DNA of 64,000 nt. It comes from Acanthopleura granulata. Taxonomy: Eukaryota; Mollusca; Polyplacophora; Chitonida; Chitonidae. The stretch is from positions 14,796,566 to 14,860,565 of the forward strand of contig JABBOT010000009.1 of the NCBI GenBank assembly GCA_016165875.1, given 5' to 3'. Below are positions 59,851 through 64,000 of the stretch, piece by piece. Position 1 is the stretch's first letter. Every line of letters begins with the position of its first letter. The position numbers were made by a program, and so were the translations under genes. The notes under the pieces were generated by a model, which saw only the letters and a program-made list of their open reading frames with translations, was not told the origin of the DNA and ran no database searches.

Positions 59851-61267
59851 TTTTTCACACCTGTTGAAGGTTGAAGGTTTCCATCCAGTTGTCTTCTTTC
59901 ATCCACCCATAAATACACAGTGGTCATGCATGGTAAATGGCCTCAAATTTCGCCGATACCTAAGTTGCTCATTTTGCCTGATTCTTAAGAGTCCTGTTAA
60001 AAAATGTATGGAGGGTTGTATGAAAAAAAATGGGATGATATCCTACAGGAAGAATATAAATTTTAGCAGCAAAAGAATTTTGCTTGCCTTCCAAAATACA
60101 CTTTTGGGTTGAAGGTTTGGTTTGGCTACCATGCCTTTTAGGTCGGTGCCCGGTTGGGGTGAAATCTTGAGAGTAACATTTTGTACCAATCAGGTATATA
60201 AATTAATTAATTGATAAATAAATAAATAAATAGAATGCATATAAAAACAGTGGCAAAAGCAACACTAATACATCACATGTATCTTTACCCGTTTGTGGGT
60301 CTTCAGAATACTTGGCTGTTGAATTCCAGGGATGTCCGCCATCCGGTGTTCTGAGGCTATTCGTGTGTATACATATTATAACGCCCAGGCACATATATGT
60401 AGTTCATTAAGCCTAATGCACATATAGATGTTTTGCTGTTTTTGTTCAAGATTTCTTTAAAGCTTGAATTTACAACAATCGTATGTATTAGTTCGCACTG
60501 CTTTTATGTAATGCTTACTACATTCCTTGTTGTATAGGCAAAGCCTATCATTTCTTTGTGTTCTGTGTGATAGGGTCTTTACACATAGCTGAAATGGGCT
60601 GCCTCATTATGGAATGAAATTTGATGACAGCTCTGGTCCATTGCGAATAACACACTCACAGAATGGCTCTTCCGGGAATTTAGTCAACTTATTCATGATT
60701 TATCATGCTTTAATTACAGGGTGTTTTCTTTCAATTTCACCTATCATTATGCCGAAATTATGGGTACAGTAAGCGGTTTCTTTGCAAGTTTGGTTTTTGT
60801 CAACACTATATTCGCATATTCCTCCAACAGGCACAGCCGGTCGGCATAGATACGCATGCGCAGTTACAACTGATTAGGGGGTTACCTCATTAATGAGCCG
60901 TACCAGCTGTGAATACAGACATCTCTACATTTATATAATGTTAATTAACTTACCGCTAATGTTTGTTTGACATGTATACCACTTCGTGTATAGACCTGTA
61001 AAAGTAACATTACGGTATACTATCCTTGGAGAGGTATAAACTTTGGTGCATCGAAATGCAACGTTGACAAAACCAACTATCTGACAAGAAAATCGTCCTT
61101 GTTTAAAACACCACATGCAACTGCCATACATCGCCATACACTGTTATATATGAACGAATGAAACTTTATTAAGCTCAGATGGCTGATATAGCGAGATATG
61201 AGGTGAAGAAAATAAACATGTATAAAATGGCATTAAAAGAATTTACACAGGAGTAGTAAAATGGATC

Positions 61268-61345
61268 ACCGTAATTTATTTATTTTTTATTTTTATGGTG
61301 TTTTACGCTGTACTCAAGAATATTTCACATATAGGACGGCGGCAT
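61268..61345 (-). mobile_element. SINE family A tail fragment
   Basis: 'tttttatggtgttttacgct' and 'gtactcaagaatatttcaca', 'ggacggcggc'. Confidence 0.8.
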
Positions 61346-63104
61346 GTGTAGTTAATAAGGACATACCAATAAATAATGGAATTCAACACATGGCAGATTT
61401 AGGCTGCATAAGTTACATACCCTGTCTATTTTATCAATATTTCCCCATATACATATCTCAGTGGGTAAGTGATGATTTGAGGTTCTAAATTTCGCCAAAC
61501 ACTTTCCCAACTTTAAGGAGAGAGAAAGGGGGTATCTTTCTAACTGGTGATTATTTTTGTACAGAGAGTAAATGATTGCTTTAGCGGACGCAGTTATCTG
61601 AGCATTTCAGTTTTAAAGGTAGTGATCGATTAGTCTTTATGTTGCTCCAGAAATATTACGAAAATTTTCAAAGGTCTGTTGTAACCTAAATTTTGGAAAA
61701 TATCTGGCATATACTATTCATCGGTGTTCATAAAGCCCCGTGAGATATTATCTGGTAACATGATTTTATAAAATAAGTAACTTAGCTTACATAAAGTTTA
61801 TTCACATAGTAATAACCGCCCCCAAAAGCAACCATTCTCTCTTTAATAGCAACACTCAGTTTTTGCCCCTTGTTGCTATAACTGAATCAAGGAGGCCTGA
61901 CATGCATTCTGTCTTAATCATTCGGCAAAAGTGCTTCTGAACGACGCGCGACTGGGTGCTGAGTTCCTAGACCAACATGTGCTGGAAGCTACTCGTCTCG
62001 ATAGCGCATGCTCGATGACCTAACCACAGGCCAGACATGTCAATCTGCTGTCAAAACAAAGCTCGAGACCTGCTTTGTCGGTATCGTAGACTGAACACTT
62101 TCAGAGGCCTGAGTTGTTCCTCCTATTTTACCTCCATGATCAAAGAAAGGATAACATATACGCATTGGTAATGGCTGTGTAGCCCATGAGCAGGGCTGGA
62201 AATTCTCCTCATGCAAGCAATAGCGAACTGGTAGCCTAATTTTTGCTTTGCATTTGGTGCGCCTTTAGATTGAATGTAGAACGCTGAAGGAATGTTCCGC
62301 TTTGCTTCTCGTCACATACAACTGGCAGCATACAACTGCAGTTGTCATGGACGTGGACAGATGAAGATTCCATGAATCAAACCAAGCCTGCATGTGATAG
62401 CTAGTGGCAGTTTGGCTTTGAGAATCCTTCATAGCATGGTTGTAGCCCCAATTAATTTCACTTAATGTTCGATGCACCTTGATTAGCTAGTAATGAAAAT
62501 CCAAGCGACCCATATTACTTATCAGAACAAGCATTTAGTTCTGTTTCTACATTTTTATCAAGTGCGTGGTGTCTCTTTTATAAGCGCACTTAAATTGTTA
62601 TTAAAATAATACAATTTGTGTGGTTTTGTTTTACTTTGTACATATACTGGATATCACCTAGGGTAACGAGGTACGTATGATGTCGAGATTTTTATATGTT
62701 TGAGCGTGTACCGAGTGTCGTCTTACCTCAAAACCTTATTACCGGCACTGGTAAAATACAACCCTATTCTAGGTATTATTGAAATTGGCTGTGAAACCTA
62801 GTGGATTACACTTGTCATGTATAGGGTCATTTTGTGAGTGCCAAATAAATTTTTGTGAAAAGGAAGTTATCAGTGAAACTGGTTTTTAATCACTTTTATG
62901 TGGGGGTGGGGGTGGGCTGAAGAAAAATTAGCGGTCGATGCTTTAATCAACTGTCCTCATTTTTTTAAAAGTGTTTATTGTTTGTTGGAGATTGCTTTGC
63001 CTTCCGTCAAGGAGTGAAATGCGCTTATGCTTGGTTTTACGCCGTGCTCAACAGTTTCTCAGTCATATGACGAAGAGGGATTCTTAGAATGTATGTATAT
63101 ATAC

Positions 63105-63385
63105 ATATATACTGTATCTTCTTGTGGTAGGGCGAGTCCATGCCTCCAAAGTGCTGCCGCCACAGGGACATCATACCGAAGACATCAGATACGACACACC
63201 ACGCAGTCACATTATACTGACACCAGGCCGACCAGCCCTGTTCCCTTGTTCTAACCTCTCAGTGCTGAGTGCCAGGCAGGGCAGCAAGAAGTACCATTTT
63301 TAAAGCCTTGGCCCGACCCGGATTTGATCTCGTATCTCCCGACGTCGAGGCGGCTGTTCTGATCACCACTCCACCAAGGCCACTC
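63105..63385 (-). mobile_element. tRNA-derived SINE, family C, near full length
   Basis: Tail side 'accgaagacatcagatacga', 'cagtcacattatactgacac', body 'ggccgaccagccctgttccc', then, read on the minus strand from 63382, a 75-bp tRNA-like head: ggccttggtggagtggtgat (A-box region) and gagatcaaatccgggtcgg (B-box region). Confidence 0.8.
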
Positions 63386-64000
63386 GTGAAAAGTATGTCA
63401 GTTGCTTGCCGAAGGCAGATGGTTTAATTTGTCTTTTCTGGTTTCGTCATCTCGTGGGTTATCTGCGTATCGAGACGGCGGTGACCATATATCCGTTTTT
63501 TATCGAGGATAGCTTTACCCAATCTTATTTCATTTAGCGGCTATTGTTACTGATACATTTACAAGGTTAATCTCCGGGCTAGCTTGATGTAATTTAGCCC
63601 ACAAACGAAAACCTGTAGCATAAAGCTCTATAAAGGCGGACATTACGTTGCTATACATACACGTATTCAAAATGTACGTGGTCTCGAGTATAAAAGTTAA
63701 ACACATTTATTTACTTTTATGTATTTATTTGATTGTTTTTAAAAGCCACAGTCAACAATGTTTTTTTTTATTTTTATGGATGGTGGAAACGTGAATGCCC
63801 CCAGCTTAAATTCAAAGATCAGGTTAGTTACTTACGAACTTTCCCACGTGTGACGCACAAATATGCAAGCCATGCTGGTGGAACACTTTTGGTCTTAAAA
63901 GAACGTTTGTATTCGAAGACGGCCGCGTCAGAGTTGTCGGCCGCTTTGTCGGCAAGACAAGTGAGAGTGGCGGAATGAACAAATTCGCCGTCTGACTGAA

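Larger units (their letters stand above)
59482..64000 (+). other. downstream of MTO1: 3'UTR and repeat-filled DNA
   Basis: The first AATAAA run after the stop lies in 60216-60232, so the 3'UTR end is uncertain. SINE pieces at 59580-59850, 61268-61345 and 63105-63385. No further gene is supported up to the window edge. Confidence 0.5.

Noticed and set aside
63302..63382. tRNA gene on the minus strand
   Set aside because: It has A- and B-box-like parts but no convincing cloverleaf, and it is joined to a SINE body, so it is the head of a family C SINE.
63733..63978. 81-codon frame at the right edge
   Set aside because: Begins in a SINE-like AT tract; no domain recognised. A gene starting beyond the window cannot be excluded.
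1..64000. CRISPR array, operon or bacterial island
   Set aside because: Spaced introns with GT-AG ends, SINEs and minisatellites are eukaryotic; tandem arrays have no unique spacers between constant repeats.

Overview
The window is AT-rich, intron-rich, repeat-dense animal nuclear DNA with no bacterial-style gene packing. It carries many copies of a tRNA-derived SINE whose tail reads roughly 'gtactcaagaatattt', a type I associate with molluscs. Together with very long introns full of minisatellites, this suggests a marine spiralian, most likely a mollusc. That taxonomic call is an inference from repeat type, not from a marker gene.

Layout. (1) 86-3168, minus strand: the 5' part of a gene for a double-stranded-RNA-binding protein. 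Two coding exons are visible and the gene runs off the left edge. (2) 3169-4174: a short gap of about 1 kb between two divergent genes, presumably holding both promoters. (3) 4175-59481, plus strand: a complete, 16-exon MTO1/GidA-family gene, the FAD enzyme that modifies the wobble uridine of mitochondrial tRNAs. All 16 exons join in phase to one reading frame of 679 codons (666 from the second ATG). (4) 27343-28536, minus strand: an intact intronless coding region for a divergent seven-transmembrane receptor, nested antisense in the 31-kb intron 7 of MTO1. (5) 59482-64000: no gene seen, only SINE remnants and AT-rich DNA.

The introns hold at least eight tandem-repeat arrays (units of 19 to 67 bp), three SINE groups, a decayed mariner element, several fold-back elements and a roughly 215-bp dispersed repeat with four copies here. 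The most unusual theme is tandem duplication centred on MTO1 splice sites. The 3' splice sites of exons 3, 8 and 9 each have one or more upstream copies that include exon sequence. Exon 7 is preceded by about 26 tandem units, many ending in a pyrimidine-CAG. Exon 11 is followed by about 20 units, many containing a consensus-like GGTGAGC. If used, the intact duplicate acceptors would bring in early stop codons.

Most remaining open frames in the window come from repeat arrays or SINEs and I do not treat them as genes.
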